Assembly: GCA_019448385.1 (NCBI GenBank) | Contig: JAGTXO010000011.1 | Location: 1-64,000, forward strand | Direction of reading: 5' to 3' | DNA: 64,000 nucleotides | Source: Diacronema lutheri | Taxonomy: Eukaryota > Haptophyta > Pavlovophyceae > Pavlovales > Pavlovaceae | Part shown: one piece after another, positions 9,682 to 20,197 of the stretch | How positions within the stretch are numbered: the first letter of the stretch is position 1 | Layout of the letters: the number at the start of each line of letters is the position of its first letter | Notes under the pieces: generated by a model | Database searches by the model: none | Seen by the model: the letters and a program-made list of their open reading frames with translations, nothing else | What the model was told of the DNA's origin: nothing | Translations under genes and position numbers: made by a program

Positions 9682-11751
9682 CTACAGGAAGCGTGTGCAC
9701 AGCCCGAGCTGCACCGGCTTGGAGCGCGAGTCGACGCCATGCTGCCGTACCACTCGGCACACGTTGAGCTCAAGGCGGCCGAGCGGCGTGGGCATCACGA
9801 GGCCGACGCCGACCGACGCGCGCATGCCCAGGACGAAGCCGAGAACGCGGCTGCGCGCGGTCGGGCCTGCAGTCGGCGGGCGGTGCGCACAGTGGCGGGA
9901 GGGGGGGGAGGGGGGGGGGGGGGGGGGGCGGGCGGTGAGCGGACGAACGTCGTACGCGCGCACAGCAGGCGCCCGGATCGCCCGGATCGCCCGGATCGCC
10001 CGGAGCGCACGGCGCACGGCGGGCAGCGCGAGAGGCGCGTGCGGCGTGGCCGCAGACCGCCGCGCTGCGCACGGCTCGACTGCACTGGCCGCGGACGCGC
10101 GCACCAGCCGCGCCGATTTGCGCCCATTCTGCAACGTTGCCGCAGTTTAAAAACGAGTGCGCGCGTATGCCCCACTCGCCGAGCGGCCCCGGCATCGGTG
10201 CGGACACACTGAGCAGGGCGTGCGCGACTGCCTCGCCGCCGAGCGCGTCGTAGCGGCCGCGCAGCAGCCGCGCGCCCGCGCTCGCGCTGCCCGACGAGAC
10301 GCCATCGTGTTCTGCGCCCGCCGCAAAGCCGAGGCCAAGACTCGACCGCGCCGCCTGTGCCGCGCCGCGCTGCTGCACCTCGCGCGCGTACTGCTCGAGC
10401 TCGTCGGCGGAGAGCGCGCGCCGCTCGGAGCGCGGACCGACGCCGTTGGAACGAAAGCCGCGCAGGTTCGACACGCCGCCGAGCAAGAACCGGTCGGACA
10501 GGAACGCGCCACCGCCGCCTCCGCCGCCACCGCCGCCTCCGCCGCCTCCGCCGCCACCGCCGCCCAAGGCCAGCGTCTCAGCGCTCGCGCGCGCCGCCGC
10601 AGCCGTTTCGCACCCCATCGCCGAGCCGCCCGCCGCGGGAACCGACAAAGCGGAGAGGTAAGCCGAGAGCGGCGCGAGCACGCCGGCAGTGACGGACGCG
10701 CCGCCGACGAGCCCGAGCCGTGTCGAGAGCGTTGTGTAACCGGCGAGCTCAACGGTCTGCTTGAGGCAGCGTTCGTCGCCCAGCCCGCCGAGGCCGGAGA
10801 CCTCGGTCTCGATGCGCAGCGCGCGCCCCGACGTTGGCGCGAGCGCGTGGTCGCGCGAGTCCGCGGCGAAGGAATAGCGCACCGCGCTTCGCAGCGCCGG
10901 CCGAGCGGCCGCGCGCGCGCGCACCGCCGCGCTCGCCGCCGGCGTGAGCTTGCACACTTCGCGCAGCGCGAGTTCGTAGCTGAGCGCGTGCGCGCCGCGC
11001 GCTCCGTGCGCGGTGCCTGCCGCGAGCGTCGCGTCGACCGCCTGCACCTTCTCGCAGTGCGACGCGACGCGCTCCCTGCGGCGGGTTGGGGGTGGGCGGT
11101 GGGTGATGGGCGATGGGACGGCGAGCGGCGGGACGGCGGGCGGTGGGTGAGAATAGGAGGCGCGCGCGCGCGCTCAGAGCCGCTCGACGCAACGCACGGC
11201 GACCGAGGTGGGAACGTAGGGCGAGCCGTGGCGCGCGCGCGAGACGCGGCGGGCGCTCACCGCGAGAGGAGGTGCTTGCGCGCGCCGAGGGCAATCGAGC
11301 ACTCGGAGCCGAAGAGCCGCGGCTTGCTCAGGCTCAGGCGGAACGCATTCGAGCGCTCGTGCCCGCGCGTCACGTTGAGCTCGGCGACCTCGGCAAGCCC
11401 GAGCGCGTTGCGCGCGAGGATCGACGCCTCGGCCGAGCCCTCGCCGCTCTGCACGTACGTGCCGGTCGTGGCGGAGAGGACATTGCGCTCGGTGACGGTG
11501 ACGACCACGTTCGCCGGCACCATCCCGCGCTTTCGCGGCGCGCCACCGGCGCCGGCCGTGTCGAGCAGCACGTCCACAGTTCGGAAGATCCCGAGCGCGC
11601 GCAGCCGCTCCGTGCCGGCAAGGAGTGCGTCACCCACCTCGTCGTACGAGTGCGCGCGCAGCGCGGGCGCGAGCTCTTGCGCGATCACGTGCTCACGCGT
11701 GCGGCCATTGCCGCGCACGACGATTTGCTGCACGTCGATCGCCGCGGACAT
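9682..11751 (-). CDS. SAM50: SAM50/Omp85 outer-membrane beta-barrel assembly protein
   Basis: Three exons (11261-11751, 10105-11075, 9682-9866) join exactly in frame to give 548 residues. Intron 1 (185 nt) starts GTGAGC and intron 2 (238 nt) starts GTGCGCG. The protein begins with one POTRA domain (I-D-V-Q-Q-I-V-V-R-G-N-G-R-T...; about 5-100) followed by a 16-strand Omp85 barrel. In the barrel, F-L-L-G-G-V-S-N-L-R-G-F is the conserved loop-6 R-G-F motif and the C-terminal strand ends in Phe-Leu. A single POTRA and the C-terminal P-T-P-L-G-R-L-E-L-N favour mitochondrial SAM50 over plastid TOC75. Its role is insertion of beta-barrel proteins into the mitochondrial outer membrane. A run of about 23 glycines from a GGC repeat lies just before the loop-6 segment. 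The ATG at 11751 is only 64 bp from the divergent helicase start. Confidence 0.88.
9901..10000. repeat. poly-G run and 9-bp tandem repeat in SAM50 intron 2
   Basis: Intron 2 holds a G-rich run (about 9901-9930) and, at 9969-10000, three to four copies of a 9-bp unit (CCCGGATCG). Neither affects the coding sequence. Confidence 0.8.
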
Positions 11752-11815
11752 GGCGCCGCCACGCGGAGCACGCGCGCGCAGCGAGACCAGACGCGAGACT
11801 CCAGCCCACGAGAAA
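11752..11815. promoter_or_regulatory. 64-bp bidirectional promoter region (SAM50/IGHMBP2)
   Basis: Only 64 bases separate two divergent start codons. No TATA box is visible; the stretch is GC-rich and ends GAGAAAATG at the helicase start. Both 5' UTRs must therefore be very short or overlap the opposite gene. Confidence 0.6.
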
Positions 11816-13710
11816 ATGGCGGCGGATGCGGAGGCGCTGCTGCGGCTCCTCCAGCTCGAGCGGAACGCGGAGCTCGCGGAGGTGGAGGCGGCGCAGGCGG
11901 ACTTGTCGCACGCGGAGCTGCTGCGCCGGGGCCTTGGCCTTCCGCGCCTCCGCGTCGACGGCGTCAGCGCCGGCCTCTACGGCCGGACGCTCATCGAGCT
12001 CTCGGCCGCGTCCGGCCTCGCGCTCCCGCCCCACTCCTTCTCGTCGGGCAGCATCGTCTCGCTGCGCGCGGGCGCGGCGCGCGGCACGGCGGCGGAGCGT
12101 GCGTCTCATGGCCTTGACGCCGACGCCGCTGCGGCGGGCACGCCGGCGCCGCGCGCCGGCGCGGGCATCGACGCGACGGTGTACCGCGTGACGGACCGCT
12201 CGATCACGCTCGCGGCGGACGACTGCGCCGACGATGTCGAGGAGGGCGCGAGCGCGGTGCTCACGCTCGGCGCGAGCGACGTGACGTACCGGCGCGAGCG
12301 CGATGCGCTCGCGCGCCTGCGCGATCCGCCCGCCGCCGCGCCGTGGGCGCGCCTCGCGGCCATCGCACGCGGCGAGTGCACGCCCCGCTTCCGGCGCGAC
12401 GGCGCGCGCGACGCGGCCGAGGCGCGCGCGCTCGGCGCTGATGGCGAAGATGGCGCGCTTGATCCGGAGGCGGAGGGCATCGAGGCCGACGGCGCGGCTG
12501 CGGGTGCGCACGCGGACGCCGACGTGGGCGCGGCTGCGCGCGCGCGCCACGCGACACACCGCGCGCGCAAGGCGGCGGCGGCGGCGGCATCGCGCGGCGG
12601 CGACGGCGGCGGCGGCTGCTCGAGCGCCGAGCTGAACGCATCGCAGCGCGAGGCCGTGCGCCACGCGCTCTCCGCCCTCGACTTTGCCCTCGTGCACGGC
12701 CCGCCCGGCACGGGCAAGTCGACGGCCGTGGTGCAGATCATCGTCGACGCCGTCGCGCGCGGCGAGCGCGTGCTCGCGACGGCGCCGTCGAACATCGCGG
12801 TGGACACGCTCGCCGAGCGGCTCCTCCGCGCGCGCGTGCCCGCCGCCGCCGCCGCCACCGCCGGCGGGCGCGGCGCGGCGCGCGCGGCGCGCGCCGCGGC
12901 GCGCGAGGGTGGGCGGCGGCTTCGGCTCGTCCGCGTCGGCCATCCTGCGCGCGTTCTGCCCGAGCTGAGCGCGCTGATGCTCGACGCGGCGGTGTGCCGC
13001 GCGCGTGCCGACGGCGCGTCCGCCGGCCTCCGCGCCGACCTCGACGCGGTGCAGAAACGCCTCGCCGCGCGCGCGGGCGGCGCGGGCGCGCCGACCGGCC
13101 GCGCCGAGCGGCGCGCGCTCGTTGGCGAGGCGCGCGCTCTGCAAAAGGAGGTGCGCAAGGCGGAGGCGGAGGCGGTGGTCGAGAGCCTCGCTGCGGCCGA
13201 GGTCGTGCTGTGCACGCTCGCAGGCGCCGGCGGCGCATCGCTTGGCCACCTCGCGCGCGCCGTCGCCGACGGCCGCGCGCCGGGCGCGGCGAGCGGCTCG
13301 GCCGCAGCCGGTGGCGCGGGCGCGGGCGCGCGCGCGCCCTTTGACCTCGTCGTGATCGACGAGGCGGCGCAGGCGACGGAGCCGGCGTGCTGGGTGGCGC
13401 TCCAGCTCGGCTGCCGCGCCGTCCTCGCCGGCGACCACCGCCAGCTCGCGCCGACGATTAAATCTGCCGATGCAGCGGCGGGCGGCTTGGCGGTGACACT
13501 CTTTGACCGACTCGCTGCCGGGCCGCACGGTGGCGCGCTCACGCGGATGCTCACGACGCAATACCGCATGCACGAGGCGATCGGCGCGTGGTCGTCCGCC
13601 GAGTTTTACGATGGCCGCCTTGTGGCGCACGCTTCCGTCGCCGGGCACACGCTCGCCCAGTTCGGGTTGAGCGGCCGTAACGGCGCGGACGGCGGCCAGG
13701 CGAAAGCGGA

Positions 13711-13747
<37 letters not shown>

Positions 13748-16195
13748 GGTGACGGCGAGGAGTTCCCGCCGATGCTCGTGATCGACACGGACGGCTGCGA
13801 CGGCTGCGCCGAGGCCGCGCCCGCGCCCACGCCCGCCGCGCATTACGCTGGCGCCGACGACGTTGGCGGCCGCGGCCGGCGCGCGCCCGCGCCGCCCGCG
13901 CCGCTCGCGCTCTCGCACTGCAACGCGGGAGAGGCGGCGCTCGCCGCGGCGCACGTGCGCGCGCTCCTCGGCGCGGCGGACCTGCGGCTCTCGCCGGCGA
14001 TGGTCGGCGTGATCACACCGTACCGCGCGCAGGTGCGCGGCGGCCGCGCCGAGCGCCCGTCCGTTTCGCGAGCGGCCGCCATTATTTTCGCGCGCGCCTC
14101 GCGGCGCCGACGGCTCACCGGCGCGGCCGGCCCGCGGCCTGCGCGCGCACGCGCGCGCCGCACCGCACCACACCCGTTGCTCGCACAGGTCGAATTGCTG
14201 CGCGCGCTGCTCGCGGACGAGCGTGCTGCCGGCCTCGAGGTGGGCACGGTCGACGGCTTCCAGGGCCGCGAGAAGGAAGCCATCGTGCTCTCCCTTGTGC
14301 GCTCGAGCCACGATCGCGGCGTCGGCTTTCTCGCGGACGCGCGCCGCCTCAACGTGGCGGTCACGCGCGCGCGCCGGCACTGCGCGATCATCTGCGACGC
14401 GGCGACAGTGTGCGCCGAGCCCTTCATCGGCCGCCTCGTCGCGCGTGTCGAGGCCGCCGGCTGCCTTCGCTCGGCCCTCGAGTACGGTGCCGAGTCCGGT
14501 GGGTGGGGCCGGCGTGGGCACACGGACGGCGCGCGGCGCGCGAAGGGCGACGGCAGGGCGCGTGCGACGCGCGCGCGCGAGCCGCCCAGCGCGGCGCAGA
14601 TTGAGGCCAAGCAGGCGGAGGACGCCGCGTGGGAGGCGCAGACGCGCGCCGCGCTCGTCGCGCTCGCCGCCGCCGGCGCGGCCGCGACCGGCGGCGGCGG
14701 CGGCGCAGCCGGCACACCAAACATGATGTGCTTCCCGCCTTCGCTCTCCTCCTACCACCGGATGCGCGTGCATGCGCTTGCCGAGGAGCTCGGGCTCGCG
14801 CACACGTCCACGGGCGAGGGCGCCGAGCGCACCATTGCCGTCTGCGCCGGCGACGGGGCGTCCGGTGCGCGCGCAGTCGGCGCCGACGGCGCTGCACACG
14901 CGGCGTCGAGCGGAGCGCACGCGCGACACGCCCACGCGCACGCTGCGCCGGAGGACGCGCCGGCGGGTGGGCGTCGCGCGCTTGCCGCGCCGTCCGGACA
15001 CCCGTCGCCGTCCGGACACCCGTCGCCGTCCGGACACCCGTCGCCGTCCGGACACCCGCCGCCGGGCGGCGAGCTGCCAGCAGAAGGCGGCGCTGTGCTG
15101 CCGCGCGCACGCAATCGCTTCGAGCTGCTCATCGAGCCCGCCGCCGTGACGCCAATTGACGCACCCCAGCCGCCCATGGGCGGCGCAAGCGCGGACATCC
15201 CTACGCCCACAGAGCCCCCGGTCGTGCCCACAGAGCCCCCGGTCGTGCCCACAGAGCCCCCGGTCGTGCCCACAGAGCCCCCGGTCGTGCCCACAGAGCC
15301 CGCGGTCGTGCCGGCGTCCAAGCGCGCGCCCACCGCAGCCGCCGCGCGCACCGACGGCGCGGGCGGCGGTGCCACCGGCAGCGCTGGCGCCGGCTCAGCC
15401 GCCGTCGGAGATCCCCTTGTCGCGCAGGCGCGCGCGGTGCACGCGGCGAGGCACGCGACGGCCGCCGCCGACGAGGCCGAGCGCAAGCGCGCGGCGAAGA
15501 AGGCGCGCGCCAACGCGGCCAAGGCGAGCGCCTCGGCGGGGTACGATGCAGCATGGCTGCCGGCGGCGCACACCCTGCCTGCGCCGATGCGCGCGCAGCT
15601 CGAAACCGCCGCCCGCGCGCAGCCACGCCCGCCTGCCACCGGCTTCGTGCTGCGCGACGTGGCCGTTGGCGACGTGCTCCGCCCGCGCACGTGCGCGCAC
15701 TGCGGCGCTCATGTGCCGCTCGCCAATCTCGACGTGCACGAGCTGCGCTGTCGCGCACGCGCGGCGGCGGCCGGCGCTGCGGCCGCGCCGCAGGGCGCGG
15801 CGGGCGGGTGCGCGCCGGCCCCGCCCGCCGCGCCGCACGGCGCGGATGAGCGCCGCGCGGACGAGGGCGTGCGCGGCGCGGGCGAGGCGCGCGCCGAGCG
15901 CAAGCGCAGCGCGCGCGCGCGCGGCGGCGCGCGTGGCGCGGGTCGAGGCGCAGCCACCGGCGGCGAGGCGGAGGCGGAGGACCTGGACGCAATCCTCGCC
16001 GAGCTGCAGCTGACGCCCGGCGTATGCGCGCAACGCGGGTGCGCTGCGCGCACTGACATGCTTGGCTCGACGTGCGTGCACTGCCGGCTGCGCTTTTGCT
16101 TGTCGCACGCGCAGCCCCTTGGGCACGGCTGCGCGGCCGATGCCAAGGCGAGCGCGCGCGCCGCGCGCTTCGACCACCTCAAGAAGAAGGGCTGA
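11816..16195 (+). CDS. IGHMBP2: IGHMBP2-like superfamily 1 helicase (R3H, AN1)
   Basis: IGHMBP2 (SMUBP-2) is an Upf1-like 5'-3' RNA/DNA helicase associated with ribosomes. Exons 11816-14032 and 14189-16195 give 1,407 residues. Landmarks are an N-terminal OB-like region (S-A-E-L... L-R-V-D-G-V), Walker A G-P-P-G-T-G-K-S (about 295), Walker B D-E-A-A-Q (about 515), G-D-H-R-Q-L-A-P, Q-Y-R-M-H, I-T-P-Y-R-A-Q joined by splicing to V-E-L-L-R, and V-D-G-F-Q-G-R-E-K. These are followed by an R3H domain (about 917-960, Y-H-R-M-R-V-H) and a C-terminal AN1 zinc finger (about 1350-1400). This is the full domain order of animal IGHMBP2 (993 aa); the excess length is low-complexity insertions. The 156-nt intron is a multiple of three and contains no stop, so an unspliced transcript would also read through. 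The ATG is the first after the divergent promoter. Confidence 0.9.
13711..13757 (+). repeat. GGCGAC hexamer repeat encoding Gly-Asp in the helicase
   Basis: Seven to eight hexamers in the Gly-Asp frame sit in a variable loop between helicase motifs, just before the E-F-P-P-M-L-V-I-D strand. It is the same unit and frame as in the DONSON and oxoprolinase genes. Confidence 0.9.
14993..15064 (+). repeat. 18-bp coding tandem repeat (Ser-Gly-His-Pro-Ser-Pro)
   Basis: Four copies of an 18-bp unit encode S-G-H-P-S-P repeats in the disordered region between the R3H and AN1 domains of the helicase. The last copy has diverged (Pro for Ser). Confidence 0.9.
15206..15310 (+). repeat. 21-bp coding tandem repeat (Pro-Thr-Glu-Pro-Pro-Val-Val)
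   Basis: Five copies of a 21-bp unit, almost identical, encode a P-T-E-P-P-V-V repeat in the same disordered region. The last copy has Ala for Pro. Unit lengths that are multiples of three keep the frame. Confidence 0.9.
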
Positions 16196-16288
16196 AGCCA
16201 CGGATGCTCTCAAATCATAAATTCCCCGTATTCAACCCTAAAATTCGTAGCTGTTGCTCTGCAGCCCTTTTCGACCCTGAGACCCCCG

Positions 16289-16885
16289 ATGACCAGGCGC
16301 GCGCGCGGAGAGACGGGCGAAGCGGCGGGGTCGGCGTCGGCGCGCAAGCGTGCGCGCGGCGTCAAAGGTGCAAGCTCGCTGTTCGTTGGCGGGGGGCGCG
16401 CCGCCACGCCCGACGACGAGGACGGCGAGCACGGCGCCGGCGGGGGCGCGCCGATGCGCCCCGACACGCCGAGCCTATTCGGCCGCTGCCTGCTCGCCGT
16501 CGCCGAGGCGGATCGGCAGGCGACGGCGCCGTCGTCGCTCCTCGCGCCGCCTTCGCCGCTTGCCGCGCCGCTCGCAGCCGCCGCGTCGGCCGCCGCGTCC
16601 GGATCCGCTGCGCCCGGATCCGCTGCGCCCGCCACGCACGAGCTGCCCGCGTCGCCTCGGCACGCGCTCGCGATTGCGTTCAAGCTGAACACGCACCCGT
16701 CGGGCGCAGAGGTGTCGGCGCTAGGCACCTTCCTACGTCTCGAGCCCGAGGTCGTCGCCGCCTGGTTTGACCGGCGGCGGCAGCTCGAGGTCTGGGCGCG
16801 TGACATGGCGCGCGACCTCCTCGCCGCCGGCTCGGCCGGCGGCGGCGCGGGCGGCGCGCTGCCCGCAGCGGGCGCCGCCCGTTGA
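16289..16885 (+). CDS. degenerate homeodomain-like protein
   Basis: Single exon, 198 residues, starting at the ATG at 16289. Residues 1-120 are low-complexity Ala/Gly/Ser/Pro, with a basic R-K-R-A-R patch near 21 that may be a nuclear signal. Residues about 123-172 form a helix, a loop and then F-L-R-L-E-P-E-V-V-A-A-W-F-D-R-R-R-Q-L-E. The last helix matches the homeodomain recognition helix W-F-x-N-R-R, but the nearly invariant Asn51 (W-F-Q-N-R-R) is Asp or Arg here. Asn51 contacts adenine in DNA, so specificity or DNA binding is probably altered. A canonical homeobox gene lies 11 kb away (27820-28851). Upstream, 16196-16288 is a short AT-richer spacer without a clear TATA box. Confidence 0.6.
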   Translation: MTRRARGETGEAAGSASARKRARGVKGASSLFVGGGRAATPDDEDGEHGAGGGAPMRPDTPSLFGRCLLAVAEADRQATAPSSLLAPPSPLAAPLAAAASAAASGSAAPGSAAPATHELPASPRHALAIAFKLNTHPSGAEVSALGTFLRLEPEVVAAWFDRRRQLEVWARDMARDLLAAGSAGGGAGGALPAAGAAR

Positions 16886-16937
16886 CCCACGTGTTCACGT
16901 GCATTATGCCTATGCCTATGCCAGCGTGCGCGCGCGC

Positions 16938-19570
16938 CTAGTGCTTGCCGCTGGGCCCGTCGTACTCCTCGAATTCGGGCGTTGTCTGCCCGTTGTCGTG
17001 CCGCGCGTTGTACGGCAGCCCGCGGTAGCCGGGCGGGAAGCGCTTGCTGTTGAGCTTGGCGACCTTGGTGAGCAGGTGCAGCGCGGCATCCTTCTCCGCA
17101 ACGTGCACCACGTCCGCCTCCCCCGCGCTTGACGCGAGGTAGGCTCGGTGCCTTTTGAGAGCCTTGCGGAACAACCTGTCGTCGGGAGGCCTGCGCGTCG
17201 CCGCGCACGTGCAGCCCGTCGGTTCGATCGTGCGGTTCTCGATGGCGCGCTGGTGCTGCGCGCCGCAGAACGCAAGCAGCGTCGCCGAGCCGGGCACGCC
17301 CGCGCGCGTTGACGTCGCTACCGCATCGAGCCGCAGCCATCGTGCAAACCTGAGCAGGACACCGTCCGCGCGCGTCCAATAGCGCGCGCGCAGCTCGTCG
17401 CGCGACACGTCGGCGTAGATGCGCCGGACGGCGCGGTAGACTGCGCCGTCGCGCGGCGGCCAGATGGGCAGCCACCGGCCCGTGTGGCACCACTCGTCGA
17501 TGGTCGCGTCAATCACCTCGCGCTCGGTCAGTTTCGCCGACGGCCGTGCGAGCGCGTCGCATCTCGGCGCGCGCTGCGCGAGGCGGTGCTCGCGCAGCTC
17601 GCGCGCCGCGGCCGTCGCCTCCCACTCGCGCACGTCGCAGTGCGCGTCGACCAGCCGCGCGGCCGCCGCGGCGTAGTTGGGGCGCAGCGGGTAACTGCGC
17701 GCAGCCCGCGCGGTGGCGCGCGCGCGCGCGCCGGCGGCGCACGGCGGTGCGGAGCGCGGCGTGAGCGGGCGGAGCGCGCGCGCCGGCCCCGCCCGCGTGT
17801 GGCGTGCACACCGGTTGACGCCCGCGATCTCCACCGCCGAGCGCATCTGCGCCGTCGCGTCGAAGAACTCGGCGTGCAACGCGCCGACCATGAAACCGTT
17901 CGTGTTCATCTCGATGACGAACGCGTTGCCCGCGCGGTCGAAGATCACGTCGGGCTGAAGCACCTGCACGCGGCGCTGCACGAAGCCCGCGCGCGCGAGC
18001 TCGTCGTCCACGGGAAGGATCTGCCGCCGGCGCGGCGCGCGTGCGCGCGCTGAGCGAGCGCGTGGCGATTGGCGCGTGGCGCGTGGCGCGCCGAGACGCG
18101 GCGGGCTGGGCGGTGGACGACAGCCAGGATCGCGGAAGGAAGCCATCGTGGGCGGCGCACCTGCCGGCGCGCGAGGAGGACAACGCGCAGCAGCGCCTTG
18201 TAGAGCGCGGGATAGAGCCGCTGCTCCCACTCGCCCCGCGCGAGCGGCGGCACGATGTTGTCGCGCAAGATGGGCGAATCCGTTGACCGGGGGTAGGGCG
18301 TAACAGGTGCCTCGCAGACGGGCATGCGGAAGTGGACGCACGAGTCCTTGAGCTGCGCGATGTCGAGGGTGTACGGCTTGGTCGCGATCTTTGGGAACGC
18401 GTGGTCGAGCGCGTAGAAGCGCAGTGGCTCAACCGACGTGACGAGCGCGAGGGCGCGCATGTCCCACTTGCGGTCACGCCACATCCTCGGCGTGGCGAGG
18501 TACTCTTGCAACGTGTAGTCGCCGCGCGGCACGTGGACCTCGGCCCACGTGACGAGCGCGCTGATGTCGCGCACGTCGCTTGGCTCGAGCCGGACGAGCT
18601 GGATCCCGCGCTGCGAGTAGGCGACCACCGACTTGAGGATCCACGTGCCTGGGAACACGCCGCTCCGGCGCGCACGCGTCTCCGTGTACGTGCGCAGCCG
18701 CGCGTATTCGAGGCGGACGGGCGCGGTGGGCGTGTCGCGGCGCACGTTGAAGCCGCGCTGCGTGAAGCTGCACCAGCCGTCAAACTCGAGCGCGCCGCGC
18801 ATATTCGGCCGGTGCAGCACGTACTGCTCACACTCTGACTGTAGAGTAGCGATAGACGACTTCTCACCGACGGTCTGTAGCATCAGCGGCACCGAGTTGA
18901 AGAGCGCGTCGGGCGGGACGGCGCGACGCGCGAGCTGGGGCGAGGAGAAGATCGACGGCGCGTTCAGCGCGTACCCCCAGTATACATCAAACTGCGCGCC
19001 GTCTGCCGGGCAGAGGCCGAGCTCGATGAGGATCGGCGCCATCGTGAGGAGAAAGTCCTTCCGGTCGCCGACACGGAAGGTCTCGCACGTCTCACCGACG
19101 CCGCGCGGGCGAGCGCGAGCAGGCACGGCGCGAACGGCGCGAGCAGGCACGGCGCTAGCAGGCACGGTCGCGGCGGCGGCGCGGCGCGGCGGCGCTGCCG
19201 CGGCAGACGCTGCCGCCGCGGGCGCGGCGCGCGAGCGGTTGGCGAGGCGCGCGGCCGCGCGCGGCTTGTCGACGCGATTGTCAACGCCGGTAACGGCAAC
19301 GGGCTGTACGCGTGCCACTTTGGGCCGCACACGCGCGCCGAGCGGCGCGCGCACGTCCTCCGCGCCGTGCTCGATCCCGGCAAGCGCCGAGAGCAGCTCG
19401 CTGAGCGCGCTGAGCGCGATGAGCGCGAGCAGCGCGATGAGCCAGCGGCGCGCAAGCGAGGCGCGCGCGGCGTAGCGCGGCCGTTCGCCGGCCGGCGGCG
19501 TCGCGCCCTCGTGCGCGCCGCCAGCCTTGCCCGCCCGAGCGTTGCTAGCGCGCCCCGGTCCGTATCGCAT
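16938..19570 (-). CDS. membrane-anchored tubulin-tyrosine-ligase-family protein
   Basis: Three exons (18161-19570, 17812-18020, 16938-17694) join in frame to give 791 residues. Introns start GTGCGCC and GTGTGCAC. The TTL domain shows W-I-L-K-S (310-314, ATP-binding Lys), L-Q-E-Y-L (354-358), D-R-K-W-D-M-R-A-L-A-L-V (366-377, the family R-K-F-D-I-R motif), and D-V-I-F-D...F-V-I-E-M-N-T-N-G (494-512). In the last, Glu507 and Asn509 correspond to the Mg-ATP-binding L-E-V-N of TTL enzymes. These ATP-grasp enzymes add Tyr, Glu or Gly to tubulin or other proteins. Unusually, residues 43-64 form one hydrophobic segment preceded by basic residues (R-R-W-L-I-A-L-L-A-L...). This predicts a type II membrane anchor with the enzyme in the secretory lumen, where tubulin is absent. 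The substrate is unknown. The ATG at 19570 is preceded by an AT-richer promoter region. Confidence 0.75.
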
Positions 19571-19718
19571 TCACGGCATGTGTTTGCTCGTTTTATCCCT
19601 CGCGAGACTTTGCAAGCAGATACAAATCCCTTTAGATTCAGAAAGGCAGGGCGATTGGGGGATGCGGCACCGTTGGCCCTTTTCAAATACAGTAGTCTGT
19701 CCATGTTGACGACATGCG
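19571..19718 (-). promoter_or_regulatory. spacer with probable promoter of the TTL-family gene
   Basis: 148 bases of lower GC than the neighbouring genes, with TTTTATCC, AGATACAAATCCC and TTTCAAATACAG stretches. It lies between the RCC1 gene's stop and the TTL-family start, both on the minus strand. No exact TATA box was identified. Confidence 0.4.
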
Positions 19719-20162
19719 TCAGCGACGCCTGCGCATGGCGCCGGTGAGGACGCCGGCACCGGCGCTCTGGTGGTGGGCCCACGCGCGCAGCGCCGCCGCC
19801 GTCAGCTCGTCGTCCTCATACTCGATCCGCTCCGTCTCAAAGTTGCCTTCCGCTGCCGCGCCGGCGCGTGCGCGCGCTACGCGGCCGCCGCCGTGCGGCG
19901 CGTCGGCGCCGCCGTCGCCGCCGCCGGACGCGGCGGCCGCGGCAGCCGCCGCCGCCGCCGCTTGCCGCTCGGCGCGTCGGCGCGGCGCCGGCCGCGTGCG
20001 CGTGCGCGCCGCGCGGTGGGCGCCGCGCTGTGCGACGGCGGCTGGCGAGAGACGCGCGAGGATCGTGGCGACATCGGCGGTCACGCCGAGCTCGCCGTCG
20101 ACGTCGAGTCCGCCGTCCGCGCGCTCGGCCCAGCCGCGCGCGGTATCGCCGCGCGCGCGGCG

Positions 20163-20197
<35 letters not shown>

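Noticed and set aside
9770-11047. Gly/Arg/Pro-rich tail as a SAM50 C-terminus
   Set aside because: The frame runs into intron 2 (poly-G and CCCGGATCG repeats). Splicing at 10105/9866 restores the last beta strands and terminal Phe-Leu.
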